DNA from: CAJLIR01 sp964408085
GTDB lineage: Bacteria > Bacillota_I > Bacilli_A > RF39 > UBA660
Assembly: GCA_964408085.1 (NCBI GenBank)
Contig: CAYOYB010000010.1
Span: forward strand, 1-64,000
DNA length: 64,000 nt
Reading direction: 5' to 3'
A program made the position numbers and the translations under genes. The stretch's first letter is position 1; each line of letters begins with the position of its first letter. The notes below the pieces were generated by a model. It saw nothing but the letters and a program-made list of their open reading frames with translations. It had not been told where the DNA came from and made no database searches. Below, piece by piece: positions 18,058 through 26,356 of this stretch.

Positions 18058-19038
18058 ATGAAGAAGATGTTAACAGGATTACAACCAACAGGCATAATAA
18101 CACTAGGTAACTACATAGGCGCTATAAAACAAATGGTTAAATATCAAGATATGTATGAGTCATATTTATTTATAGCAGATTTACATTCAATTACTATTCC
18201 ACAAGATCCTTTAGAATTATCTAAAAATATAAAAAGCTTATTAGCTATTTATTTAGCTTGTGGTATAGATCCTAATAAAAATAAAATTTTTATTCAATCA
18301 GAAAATTTATATCATGCTAATATTTCTTGGTTGTTAGAATGTAATACATATTATGGTGAATTATCTAGAATGACACAATTTAAAGATAAAAGTAAAAAAA
18401 GTGCTAACTTTACTAGTGGATTACTTACTTATCCAGTATTAATGGCTTCTGATATCTTAATATATGATGTTGACTATGTACCAGTAGGAATTGATCAAAA
18501 ACAACATGTTGAATTAGCACGTGATATAGCTATAAGATTTAATAAAAAATTTGGGGAAACATTTAAAATTCCAGAACCATTAATGACTACTGAAGGTACA
18601 AAAATTATGGATTTAGTAGATCCTACTAAAAAAATGAGTAAATCAAGCGATAATCCTAAAGGTGTTATAAGAATATTAGATGAACCAGATGTAATTAGAA
18701 AAAAAATTATGGGAGCTACTACAGATTCTGATACATTTATTAAATTTGATCCTATAAATAAACCTGGTGTTTCTAATTTAATAAATATATATGCTTCATT
18801 AAGTAATAAAAAAATTGAAGAAGTAGAAAAGTTATTTGTAGATAAAAAATATGGAGAATTAAAAAAAGAAGTAGCAGATTTAGTTGTTGATGAATTAACA
18901 AAAATTCAAACTAAATACTATGAGCTAATTAATAGTAAAGAATTAGATAAAATACTAGATGAAGGAATTAATTTTACTAGGGAAATTGCTAAGAAAAAAT
19001 ACGAAATAATGAAAAATAAAATGGGATTACATAGGTAA
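18058..19038 (+). CDS. trpS: Tryptophanyl-tRNA synthetase
   Basis: A 326-aa class I synthetase. The HIGH-type motif appears as TGIITLGNYIGAIKQM near the N-terminus, followed by FIADLHSIT, the dimer and Trp pocket SDILIYDVDYVPVGIDQKQH, and KMSKS in KKMSKSSDNPKG. ATG 18058 follows TTGGAGGTG; the frame is open back to 18037 but lacks an SD there. TATAAT at about 18033 serves as its -10. I see no T-box leader in the short upstream gap. Confidence 0.96.
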   Translation: MKKMLTGLQPTGIITLGNYIGAIKQMVKYQDMYESYLFIADLHSITIPQDPLELSKNIKSLLAIYLACGIDPNKNKIFIQSENLYHANISWLLECNTYYGELSRMTQFKDKSKKSANFTSGLLTYPVLMASDILIYDVDYVPVGIDQKQHVELARDIAIRFNKKFGETFKIPEPLMTTEGTKIMDLVDPTKKMSKSSDNPKGVIRILDEPDVIRKKIMGATTDSDTFIKFDPINKPGVSNLINIYASLSNKKIEEVEKLFVDKKYGELKKEVADLVVDELTKIQTKYYELINSKELDKILDEGINFTREIAKKKYEIMKNKMGLHR

Positions 19039-19048
19039 TCCTATAATT

Positions 19049-19122
19049 GCCGATTTAGTTTAGTGGTAAAACAGATGCATGGTAAGCATCAGCGGACAGT
19101 TCAATTCTGTCATTCGGCACCA
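19049..19122 (+). tRNA. tRNA-Thr (anticodon GGT)
   Basis: A 74-nt cloverleaf with encoded CCA. Anticodon stem GATGC/GCATC encloses ATGGTAA, giving anticodon GGT (reads ACC/ACU). T-arm GACAG-TTCAATT-CTGTC. The acceptor GCCGATT/ATTCGGC has one U-U mismatch at pair 6-67. It follows trpS by 10 nt. Its 3' end faces the accessory island. Confidence 0.93.
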
Positions 19123-19133
19123 GATTGATAGGA

Positions 19134-19157
19134 AACTCGAACTTTTCGAGTAAAAAT
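19134..19157 (+). terminator. tRNA-Thr terminator, island core 1
   Basis: ACTCG-AACTTTT-CGAGT directly after the tRNA 3' end. Similar hairpins follow every CACCA-like core in the island, so this marks the left boundary of the module array. Confidence 0.7.
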
Positions 19158-19168
19158 AAGAAAATGGC

Positions 19169-19197
19169 TTGTCAAAAAGTCGTTTTTATGATACTAT
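19169..19197 (+). promoter_or_regulatory. Promoter of antisense RNA, copy A
   Basis: -35 TTGTCA (19169-19174), a 17-bp spacer and -10 TACTAT (19192-19197). The copy B antisense promoter has the same -35 and spacing. Confidence 0.7.
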
Positions 19198-19203
19198 GTA
19201 TTT

Positions 19204-19313
19204 GTCAAGGAAACTTGCATAAAATACAAATGGAACATTCAATATTGCAGTGTTGAGTGTTGCCTATAAATGAGCATCACCTAAATCATTGCTGAGTTAG
19301 GTGATTTTCTTTT
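19204..19313 (+). ncRNA. Predicted antisense antitoxin RNA, copy A
   Basis: Predicted start near 19204. It ends at an intrinsic terminator with stem ATCACCTAA (19276-19284) and TTAGGTGAT (19297-19305) plus a T-run to about 19314. It overlaps the 3' UTR of the toxin mRNA on the other strand, not the ORF, as in 3'-overlapping type I systems such as TxpA/RatA. The segment at 19232-19265 repeats the toxin mRNA 5' end almost exactly, so it could also compete with mRNA folding. Confidence 0.65.
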
Positions 19314-19396
19314 TATATTAGAACTATAAATAGTAATAATACTAATAGGAAGATAAGAATTACTAGAGATAGAATTAAAAAATCCTTCTTGTTCAT
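19313..19396 (-). CDS. Type I toxin-like hydrophobic peptide, copy A
   Basis: A 27-aa peptide, MNKKDF followed by about 21 almost wholly hydrophobic residues and ending FIVLI. It has a short charged N-terminus and one membrane span. SD AGGGAGGCG lies 6 nt upstream of ATG 19396. A paralogue with the same length, SD, UTRs and promoter layout lies at 32275-32358 on +. Predicted membrane-acting toxin; I do not recognise it as a named family. Confidence 0.72.
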   Translation of the reverse strand: MNKKDFLILSLVILIFLLVLLLFIVLI

Positions 19397-19458
19397 TGTA
19401 TCGCCTCCCTTCTTTCATGAAGTTTGGCAATCACCCAACTATTAAATGTTCCAAATAT

Positions 19459-19487
19459 ATTATGCTAAACATTTGTTCTTGATACAA
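19459..19487 (-). promoter_or_regulatory. Toxin A promoter with LexA-like box
   Basis: On the minus strand, -35 TTGTAT (19487-19482), a 17-bp spacer and -10 CATAAT (19464-19459). GAACAAATGTTT (19479-19468) sits inside the spacer and fits the Firmicute LexA consensus GAACRNRYGTTY at every position. Transcription should begin at GG near 19452. Confidence 0.65.
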
Positions 19488-19505
19488 TAATTTTATACAA
19501 AATTG

Positions 19506-19550
19506 TGACAATTTAGAAAACACACTTGCATATTGACAAAATCAATATGC
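19506..19550 (+). repeat. Left-end hairpin repeat, copy 1
   Basis: Contains AGAAAACACACTTGCATATT and a perfect hairpin GCATATTGA (19528-19536) with TCAATATGC (19542-19550), just before the SD of the next gene. Copies at 21755, 25083 and 36338(-) keep the stem while changing its bases. Confidence 0.75.
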
Positions 19551-19569
19551 GTTATAGGAGTAAAATATT

Positions 19570-19980
19570 ATGAAAAGTTTGTTAGAAACTAATATATACG
19601 ATGTAAATGGTAATTTATTAATCTGTGGAACTTGTTTACCAAATATGCAAAGAATAGGATATGAAGAATTTGCTAAAAAATTTGATACTATACTTTGCTT
19701 ATGTCTTGAAAAGGATCATATTAACATGGCTATCACAAAAATCTGTGGAATGATATCTACAAAAAAATTAACTAGTATAACATTTGCATCTGTCAATAAA
19801 TCACCACATTGTATTCAACTTCATTATATAAAGAATGAGATAAAAAGAATTATGAATAATGACGATTTACCATTAATGAAAAGCGTTATCATACAAAATA
19901 ATCAGATATATAATATAGAAGACGATATACTTTCCTTATCAAAAGACCTTGTTAAATTATCCACAATAGATTCAAATTAA
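19570..19980 (+). CDS. Unknown 136-aa cysteine-containing protein, module 1 cargo
   Basis: I do not recognise the family with certainty. The protein is soluble, with GNLLICGTCLPNMQRIGYEE near the N-terminus (CxxC), a CLCL pair, ITKICGMIS, and NKSPHCIQLHYIKNEI, so several cysteines could hold a metal or Fe-S cluster. SD ATAGGAG. It is enclosed by the left-end hairpin repeat (19506) and the right-end repeat that begins 2 nt after its stop. Probably cargo of a tRNA-associated module. Confidence 0.7.
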   Translation: MKSLLETNIYDVNGNLLICGTCLPNMQRIGYEEFAKKFDTILCLCLEKDHINMAITKICGMISTKKLTSITFASVNKSPHCIQLHYIKNEIKRIMNNDDLPLMKSVIIQNNQIYNIEDDILSLSKDLVKLSTIDSN

Positions 19981-19981
19981 G

Positions 19982-20011
19982 AGTTGTTGTACGTCTTCCT
20001 TTAGGGCACCA
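19982..20011 (+). repeat. Right-end repeat 1 and CACCA core 2
   Basis: Contains GTTGTTGTACGTCTTCCTTT and ends in GGGCACCA, matching a tRNA-like 3' end. Copies at 22626, 26134 and 37475(-). A GCGCTTTAGCG hairpin follows (about 20027-20037). Confidence 0.8.
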
Positions 20012-20175
20012 TTGAGATTAAAAATTGCGCTTTAGCGATTAGATTATAGATAAAGTTTATATTATTTGATATTATGGGCTTTTTCTCTATACATTTTAAA
20101 TAAAGAATCAAAAGAATATTGAAATATGCTATAATAAAGATGGCGAGGAACTATAAATAATTAAGGAGTGAAAAA

Positions 20176-21468
20176 ATGCTAAATCAAGAAAATATAAATA
20201 AATTTAGGAAGAATTATGAAAAAGATAATACAAATAAAATTAGACAGAGAATGTTAAATAAAGTTCAATTAGTTGATTTGATTCAAGATGTAGATACTAA
20301 ATTGAGTCATGATTTTAGTATAAATATTAAAACTCATAGTATTATGGATCAGAAAGCATCAGGGCGCTGTTGGTCTTTTGCAGGATTGAATATTTTAAGG
20401 GAAAAAGTAATAGAAAAATGTGAAATGGATAATTTTCAACTATCAGGTAGTTATATTGCTTTTTATGATAAATTGGAGAGATTTAATATTCTATTAGAAA
20501 GATTAATAACCTATAAGAATGATAATAAAAAACTATATGACAGATATGTATCTAATTTATTAGAAAATGGCATGACAGATGGAGGTTATTTTACTCAGTT
20601 TGCTAATTTAGTATATAAATATGGTGTAGTTCCAAAAAGTATTTTTCCTGAAACCTTTTCATCTTCAAATACTTATGAAATAAATCAAATATTATCAAGA
20701 TTATTAAGAAAGTATTATTTAGAATTAGAAGAATTTCAAGATGACGAAAAATTATTAAAGAACAAATATATGGAAAGAGCATTTAATATAATAACAAATG
20801 TATATGGTATGCCTCCTGAAAAATTCAACTTTGAATATACTGATAAAAATGGTAAGTATCACATAGATAAAAACATTACCCCAAAAGAATTTTATGATAA
20901 ATACATAGGTATAAATTTGATTGAAGACTATGTAGAAATATCATCTTATCAAGATGAAAAAATTAAATATAATAATGTTTATATAGAAGATGAAAGTTCT
21001 AGAATTAGTGGAAAAGATAATAATATAACTTTGAATTTATCTCCAAAGGAATTTCAAGATTTGATAATAAAGCAATTAAAAGCTAAAGAGCCTGTTTATT
21101 TTTATTGTTCTACAACTTCAAAAAGCGTAGATGGTATATGGCTTGACATTATGGAAAGATATGGTGAAATTTTTGGAGTAGATTTAAAATTAGATAATAA
21201 CTCTATCTTAAAAACTAATGGTATTACTAATTATCATTGTATGATAATAACAGGTGCTAATATAATTGATAATAAGGTTACAAAATGGAAAATAGAAAAT
21301 AGTTGGGGAAGTAAATATGGTAATCAAGGATATTATGTAGCAACAGACGATTGGGTAAAAAACTATGTTCACAGAATTGTTATAAATAAAAAATATTTAA
21401 CTACAAAACAATTAGAGATTATGAATCAAGATATAATTAGATTAGAAAAATGGGATGCTAAGTTTTAA
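20176..21468 (+). CDS. pepC: Aminopeptidase C / bleomycin hydrolase family (C1B)
   Basis: A 430-aa papain-like cysteine aminopeptidase. Catalytic residues are visible: C65 in QKASGRCWSF, H354 in TNYHCMIITGAN and N375 in IENSWGSKYG. Length matches PepC (about 440). It trims N-terminal residues from peptides in the cytoplasm. It has its own TATAAT promoter at about 20130 and SD AAGGAGTG. It lies between cores 2 and 3 of the island, which is unusual for a gene normally in the core genome. Confidence 0.93.
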   Translation: MLNQENINKFRKNYEKDNTNKIRQRMLNKVQLVDLIQDVDTKLSHDFSINIKTHSIMDQKASGRCWSFAGLNILREKVIEKCEMDNFQLSGSYIAFYDKLERFNILLERLITYKNDNKKLYDRYVSNLLENGMTDGGYFTQFANLVYKYGVVPKSIFPETFSSSNTYEINQILSRLLRKYYLELEEFQDDEKLLKNKYMERAFNIITNVYGMPPEKFNFEYTDKNGKYHIDKNITPKEFYDKYIGINLIEDYVEISSYQDEKIKYNNVYIEDESSRISGKDNNITLNLSPKEFQDLIIKQLKAKEPVYFYCSTTSKSVDGIWLDIMERYGEIFGVDLKLDNNSILKTNGITNYHCMIITGANIIDNKVTKWKIENSWGSKYGNQGYYVATDDWVKNYVHRIVINKKYLTTKQLEIMNQDIIRLEKWDAKF

Positions 21469-21754
21469 ATCTATTGCAATTTTGATTTCAAAAAGTATTG
21501 AAAGTTTCGCTATAGATGGTGTATATTATATATCAAGATGTGCCTAGGAAACTTTAGAAGCCTTAGGTCTTTTTCATTTTCTAGCAAAGTTATTACTTTA
21601 TAAGCGTTATAATTTATCTATCAAATACAAATGAGCTTATTTTTTACTGTTAGGTGCAAAACCCCATTGGTAAACGCACCATAGAGAAATTTAGTTGAAC
21701 TTTCGAGTGATAATAAAAAACTACTTTCAATTTAATTTTGAGAGTAGTTTTATT
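21469..21754 (+). other. Module boundary: terminator, CACCA core 3, second terminator
   Basis: No gene. It contains an imperfect hairpin plus T-run at about 21541-21577, then a GGTGC...GCACC hairpin ending in CGCACCA (core 3, CACCA 21677-21681), a TTTCGAG segment shared with other cores, and a strong terminator AAAACTACT...AGTAGTTTT (about 21716-21751). The last part is nearly repeated on the minus strand at 36391-36427, again next to a left-end repeat. Confidence 0.65.
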
Positions 21755-21797
21755 TTGTCAATTTAGAAAACACACTTGCATATTGGCTATGCCAATA
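21755..21797 (+). repeat. Left-end hairpin repeat, copy 2
   Basis: Contains AGAAAACACACTTGCATATT, then TATTGGC (21781-21787) pairing with GCCAATA (21791-21797). The stem bases differ from copy 1 but pairing is kept. Confidence 0.75.
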
Positions 21798-21866
21798 AGT
21801 CATAATTCTACAATTTGTAGAGGCAATATTATGTATTTATATGTTAAAATGTAATTGGTGATATAA

Positions 21867-22616
21867 ATGAATTTAGGTAATAGAATAGCAAAATTAAGAA
21901 AAGAAAAACATGTAACACAACAACAACTAGCAGACAAGCTTTTTGTAACTGATAAAACAATTTCAAGTTGGGAATCTAATAGAACAGAACCTAATTTAGA
22001 AATGATAATAAAAATAAGTGAAGTATTAGAAGGGAGTGTGGGGTGTTTAATTTATGGAGATAATCATAAAAATGATATTGAAACCGAAATTAAAATTAAA
22101 TTGTCTAAAGATGAATTTACAGTTGTTGAAAATATTATGAAAAATAATGCTGAATTTTTACAAAATAATAAGCAATGTGATACTTATTATCAACCACTAC
22201 ATAGGAAGTTTTTAAAAGAAAATAAAGAAACTATAAATGAATGGCTAAGAATTGGTATAAGAGGTAATAAAAAAATCTTAAATTATAAAAATTGGTATGA
22301 TAATGTGTATTGTGATGAATATGAAGTTGAGATAGATAATGATAAAAATTTAGATAAAATATTTCAAATATTGGGATTAGAAAAGATTGCCATAGTAAAT
22401 AAAGTAAGAAATACATATTTTTATTTAAATAAGTATGAAGTTGCCTTGGATTATGTTGATAATCTTGGATACTTTATAGAAATAGAAGTCAAAAAATATG
22501 ATGAAAATGCAATAAAAGAATATGATGGCTTGATTAAAGTTGCAAAAAATCTTAATTTGAATTTAAATAATATGGATAAAAGAGGTTATCCATATCATAT
22601 TATTTATAATGATTAG
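21867..22616 (+). CDS. XRE helix-turn-helix fused to a CYTH (CyaB-like) domain
   Basis: A 249-aa protein. Residues 1-60 are a Cro/CI HTH (VTQQQLADKLFVTDKTISSW). From about 71 on is a CYTH domain: ETEIKIKLSKDEF carries the ExExK signature, followed by INEWLRIGIRGNKK (Arg/Lys strand), CDEYEVEIDN, YFYLNKYEVALDYVDNLGYFIEIEVK. CYTH enzymes (class IV adenylyl cyclase, thiamine-triphosphatase, tripolyphosphatase) bind triphosphates with acidic and basic tunnel residues. The fusion suggests a regulator controlled by a triphosphate or tripolyphosphate. It sits between left-end repeat 2 and right-end repeat 2. Confidence 0.82.
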   Translation: MNLGNRIAKLRKEKHVTQQQLADKLFVTDKTISSWESNRTEPNLEMIIKISEVLEGSVGCLIYGDNHKNDIETEIKIKLSKDEFTVVENIMKNNAEFLQNNKQCDTYYQPLHRKFLKENKETINEWLRIGIRGNKKILNYKNWYDNVYCDEYEVEIDNDKNLDKIFQILGLEKIAIVNKVRNTYFYLNKYEVALDYVDNLGYFIEIEVKKYDENAIKEYDGLIKVAKNLNLNLNNMDKRGYPYHIIYND

Positions 22617-22625
22617 CTTAACATA

Positions 22626-22658
22626 AAAAGTTATTGTACGTCCTCCCTTAGGGCACCA
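22626..22658 (+). repeat. Right-end repeat 2 and CACCA core 4
   Basis: Contains GTTATTGTACGTCCTCCCTT and ends AGGGCACCA (CACCA 22654-22658), 10 nt after the HTH-CYTH stop. A GTCC...GGAC hairpin follows (22669-22692). Confidence 0.8.
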
Positions 22659-22701
22659 GAAAGCAATCTGTCCAAACTTTTATAGTTTAGGACTTAAATA
22701 T

Positions 22702-22896
22702 ATAAGTATCAATTACAAAAAAATAGTTGATTACTTTAAAGAGTTATGGAAAAAGTTTATAGAATTTTTACAAAACAAATTCTTCTCTAATGATAAATAT
22801 GATGACTTCATTAATTATTTATAACTTGATGATAATGAGATTGATATAATACAAAATAATAAAAAGAATGATAAAAGTGATGAATTTGAGAGATAA
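22702..22896 (+). pseudogene. Decayed C-terminal fragment, possibly of a Mob/Pre relaxase
   Basis: One frame reads YFKELWKKFIEFLQNKFF, then DKYDDFINYL, a TAA at 22822-22824, and continues LDDNEIDIIQNN to a second stop at 22894. The look resembles the tail of MobA/MobL or Pre/Mob plasmid relaxases, but that is from memory and weak. It has no start codon or SD. It suggests a degraded mobile-element gene in this module. Confidence 0.4.
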
Positions 22897-22934
22897 ATAT
22901 GTTAAAATAATAAGTAATTAATGGAGGTTTCTTT

Positions 22935-24887
22935 ATGCAAAAAAATAAAAAAAATAAAAAAATAGACTGTGATCAAATAATTGCAGGAGCATTATTAAAA
23001 TTTGAATCACTTGATAATGTTGACATTAGTTTATTAATTATTGATTTAGAAAAAAAACTAAATATAGAAGTTATGGGCTTTTGGAGTTATTCACCTAATC
23101 ATTTAGGAAAATATATTGAAACGCTTGCTAATGGAACAATTAAATTAAAAGATGGTATCTCATTAGATTATTTTATCGAAGGAGAAAATTGTACTTTACG
23201 ACAAAAATTATTGGAAGTAGCGGGAAATAAAGTTGCTAACTATTTTAGTAGTTTAGATATAGAAAAATATAAAACAGAAAAAGAAAAAACTTTAAAAGCT
23301 AACAAAGAAAAAGCTTTAAATGAAGCAAACATATTACTTATATCAGATATTCAAGACGATTACGATGAACTTATAAAATATGGCTTTAAAAACGTTGATT
23401 ATTTCAAATCTATTATAAGAGCAGATTCTTATTTTGCTAAACATCCAGAGGAATTGGAAAAATATCATATTGTTTTAAAAGGAAATCAAAATGTTCAGCA
23501 CTGTTGTTTTGAGGGAGATGTTGAATTAGATAGAACAATTGATAGATTAAGAGATGACAAACATATTCTTAAATCATCTTTATATAGATATGATTATCCT
23601 GATCATATAGAGTTAGTTAGCTATTTGAGTGATAGAAATAATCATAGAAGTTGGGATACAAAAGAATTAACTTATCAAGGCATCTTTGATAGAATTGTAG
23701 AAAATATATTAATTAATCAAACATTAGAAAAAGTCGATTCAAAAGGCAAGAATTTTGTACCAATTCAAGACTATATTAATCCAAATAGATTACCTTTACC
23801 AACCAAAAAATCTGATTTAAAAATATTATACTTAGATTCTATAAGGGTTAGTAAGTATGCTGATAGAATTGCTAGTGAATTAGGCCTATATGTCGATTTT
23901 AAAGAAGATGGTAATTGTAGTTTAGGTAGATATGTTAAAAATAATCTTGGTAAATATGATATTATTATTGTACAACGTATGCATTCAGGTAATCTTTTAA
24001 GTATGAATCACGAGAGTACAGAGCAATGTAAAGATACAGGAAAAGAACTAACTCTTTTTGTAGCCCAAGATGACCTTCCTTGGGGTGTTGACAGGGATTT
24101 AGCAAACGGTATTAAATTAGGATATGTGTTTGGAGGAAACTATGCTCCAGATTTTGAATATCATAGCAAAGAAATTAGAATTTTAAGACAACCAATTGAG
24201 GTTGAATCAAAAGATGAATATTGGACAAAATATGATCAAAGTCAATATTCACAGATGAAAGGTATTATAGAGGCATCAGTCAATTTTTATAATCAAGCTT
24301 TATTACAAAGGTGCAAGCCTACAATAAGTGATTTAGATTTCAAAACAGCAGAAGAATTAGATCAAGATTATATAAATGCTTATGAAAATAAACAAGCAAT
24401 TAGAGAAGCAGAACTTGCTCCTATAAGATTATTTGATAATATAAGATATTCGATTACAAGTTATTTAAATTATAGAAAAAGTGGATTAATAAATCAAATC
24501 CCAGAAGGTTTAAAAATTACTGAAGGAAAAGATGGTATTAGAGTTGAAAATGTTTATCAGGGCAAAACATCATGTGCTATTGTTTTTCCTAAAGGATATA
24601 AGCGTAACAATTTGAGAATATTTGAAATTCAAACTCTATCTAAAAAAGGAACTCTATCTGCTCCACAAACAATTGGTGTATATACGAGTGAATATGAAAA
24701 TCTTGAAAGCATTCCAAATAGACCAGATGAAAAACAAAAAAGTGCTCTTATATCTATTGAAAAGAAAATTAATGTTGCTTTAAAACCATTAAATGAAGAA
24801 GCTTGGAAAAAACAATTGGAACAAGAAGCACAAGAATCAAAAACATTAAATTTAAAAAGAAATAATAAAAAAAGAAGACAATATTAA
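22935..24887 (+). CDS. Unknown 650-aa protein, module cargo
   Basis: I do not recognise the family. SD GGAGG. After an N-terminal region with an amphipathic, Lys-rich helix (about 105-130), there are two alpha/beta-looking segments that each start with a hydrophobic strand: ANILLISDIQDDYDELIKYG (about 132-151) and LKILYLDSIRVSKYADRIAS (about 296-315), the second with GKYDIIIVQRMHSGN. The C-terminus is very basic (KRNNKKRRQY). No membrane segment and no nuclease or ATPase motif I can name. It lies alone between cores 4 and 5 in an island, where defence or host-interaction genes are common. Confidence 0.75.
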   Translation: MQKNKKNKKIDCDQIIAGALLKFESLDNVDISLLIIDLEKKLNIEVMGFWSYSPNHLGKYIETLANGTIKLKDGISLDYFIEGENCTLRQKLLEVAGNKVANYFSSLDIEKYKTEKEKTLKANKEKALNEANILLISDIQDDYDELIKYGFKNVDYFKSIIRADSYFAKHPEELEKYHIVLKGNQNVQHCCFEGDVELDRTIDRLRDDKHILKSSLYRYDYPDHIELVSYLSDRNNHRSWDTKELTYQGIFDRIVENILINQTLEKVDSKGKNFVPIQDYINPNRLPLPTKKSDLKILYLDSIRVSKYADRIASELGLYVDFKEDGNCSLGRYVKNNLGKYDIIIVQRMHSGNLLSMNHESTEQCKDTGKELTLFVAQDDLPWGVDRDLANGIKLGYVFGGNYAPDFEYHSKEIRILRQPIEVESKDEYWTKYDQSQYSQMKGIIEASVNFYNQALLQRCKPTISDLDFKTAEELDQDYINAYENKQAIREAELAPIRLFDNIRYSITSYLNYRKSGLINQIPEGLKITEGKDGIRVENVYQGKTSCAIVFPKGYKRNNLRIFEIQTLSKKGTLSAPQTIGVYTSEYENLESIPNRPDEKQKSALISIEKKINVALKPLNEEAWKKQLEQEAQESKTLNLKRNNKKRRQY

Positions 24888-24980
24888 AAGATGTGTTATA
24901 ATTGAATTAAGAAATTGATACAAATATTGTGTTGATTGCTGAATTTCGTGAAAAAAAGTTTGAAATAACTTTCTTACTCG

Positions 24981-25037
24981 CATCAGAGTGATACAAAACT
25001 CGAACTTTCTAGTTATTCTAGGAATTCGAGTTTTAAT
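24981..25037 (+). repeat. CATCA core 5 with terminator
   Basis: CGCATCAGAGTGATACAAAA is a variant of the tRNA-Thr 3' junction. It is followed by a hairpin AAACTCGAA...TTCGAGTTTT ending at about 25035. Confidence 0.65.
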
Positions 25038-25082
25038 ATATTAAAAATTCTGGTATAATGCTTGTAGTGATTAAATTGAGTC

Positions 25083-25127
25083 TGTCAAGTTAGAAAACGC
25101 ACTTGCATAATGACATAGTCATTATGC
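25083..25127 (+). repeat. Left-end hairpin repeat, copy 3
   Basis: Contains AGAAAACGCACTTGCATAAT. Stem GCATAATGAC (25105-25114) pairs with GTCATTATGC (25118-25127). A TATAAT lies upstream at about 25054, so here the hairpin is probably transcribed and sits just before the SD. Confidence 0.75.
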
Positions 25128-25139
25128 ATAGGAGGTTAT

Positions 25140-25718
25140 ATGTCAAAAATTTCTAAAAACATAAAAATGTTAGATATATTATCATCAGGAAAAAAATATA
25201 CTTCCAAACAATTGTCAGAAATTTTAGAAGTAAGTCCTAGAATGATACGAACATATAAAGATGAGTTAGAGAAGGAAGGAATATACATTGATACTATTTT
25301 AGGTAAAGATGGCGGATATAAATTACGTTCAAAAGTTGAACTTCCATCAATTCTGTTTAATAAAAATGATATTAAATTAATTGAGTCGTTGATACAAAAA
25401 ATTGATGACCAAAAAATTTTAAAGGATTTAAATGAGATAAAACAAAAAATTATAAACTATTGTAATTTAGTAAATAATGAAATTAATTTTTTAGATGAAT
25501 ATAGAAGAAATATTTTAAAAGAAATTGAAAAAAGTATCATAGAAAATAAAAGTATTAAAATTGAATATAATAGCAAAGGAATTAAAAAACAAAGGACAAT
25601 ATACCCAAAACAGATTTATCTTTATGAACATCTAGTAATGATTGTAGTTCAATATTCTGAAGATTTAAATGATATTCGTCATTTGAATTTAAATAGAATA
25701 GAAAAAATTATCAAATAG
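25140..25718 (+). CDS. HTH-WYL transcriptional regulator
   Basis: A 192-aa protein. An N-terminal DeoR/HTH_11-like winged helix (YTSKQLSEILEVSPRMIRTY, with the YKDELEKEGIYIDTILGKDGGYKL wing) is followed by a coiled linker and a short WYL-type domain (SIKIEYNSKGIKKQRTIYPK, YEHLVMIVVQYSE, HLNLNRIEKI). WYL proteins often sense nucleotides or ssDNA and regulate stress or defence genes. SD TAGGAGG lies directly after hairpin repeat 3. The next gene begins 50 nt downstream. Confidence 0.82.
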   Translation: MSKISKNIKMLDILSSGKKYTSKQLSEILEVSPRMIRTYKDELEKEGIYIDTILGKDGGYKLRSKVELPSILFNKNDIKLIESLIQKIDDQKILKDLNEIKQKIINYCNLVNNEINFLDEYRRNILKEIEKSIIENKSIKIEYNSKGIKKQRTIYPKQIYLYEHLVMIVVQYSEDLNDIRHLNLNRIEKIIK

Positions 25719-25768
25719 CATAAATACTTCCTATTTCATCATTTATAATGGTTTTAGGAGGTGATTTC

Positions 25769-26119
25769 GTGTTAAATTTTGATCATATTGCTATTACCGT
25801 AAATGATTTAGTAGAGTCTATAAATTTTTATGTTAAATTAGGATATGAGTTACAAGAACAATTTAATGATAATGAATACAAGTGGGCAACATTAAAATTA
25901 GGTACAACAAGATTAGAAATATTTGAACCACTAGCAAAAGGGACACCAAAGATTGAACATATTGCATACAGTTTTAATGAAGATGAAGAAGTATTCTCTA
26001 TTATTAGTCAATTAGGATATTCTAAAGAAGAGTTAGATGTTTTCTATGGGAATTTAAACAGAAAGAGTTTTTTTATTGAAGATAACAGTCGAATATCGAT
26101 ACAACTTATAAAAAAATAA
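25769..26119 (+). CDS. VOC / glyoxalase-like protein
   Basis: A 116-aa single VOC (bleomycin-resistance/glyoxalase) domain: FDHIAITVNDLVESINFYVK, then LGTTRLEIFEPL and PKIEHIAYSF. His and Glu metal ligands are in the expected places. The GTG start at 25769 follows AGGAGGTG; the ATG at 25748 lies upstream of that SD. The likely partner or target of the WYL regulator in the same module. Substrate unknown. Confidence 0.82.
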   Translation: MLNFDHIAITVNDLVESINFYVKLGYELQEQFNDNEYKWATLKLGTTRLEIFEPLAKGTPKIEHIAYSFNEDEEVFSIISQLGYSKEELDVFYGNLNRKSFFIEDNSRISIQLIKK

Positions 26120-26133
26120 TAATTAGTTTTTAT

Positions 26134-26166
26134 AAAAGTTATTGTATATCCTACCTTAAGGCATCC
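26134..26166 (+). repeat. Right-end repeat 3 and core 6
   Basis: Contains GTTATTGTATATCCTACCTT and ends AAGGCATCC, a diverged form of the right-end repeat, 14 nt after the VOC stop. TAGGCAAATTAG follows, as at core 7. Confidence 0.72.
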
Positions 26167-26356
26167 TAGGCAAATTAGTTGTATCAAGTGACATTTATAT
26201 AAGTCAATCTGAAATAATGGTTGATTTTTATTTTCTAAAATTTTATTAGCAAGCAATTTAACATTACTCCCATTATAACACTGATTAAAAATTTAATGTC
26301 AAAAATATAAAATTATGATATAATATAAAACAATTCAAATTATTGGAGATGAAAAA

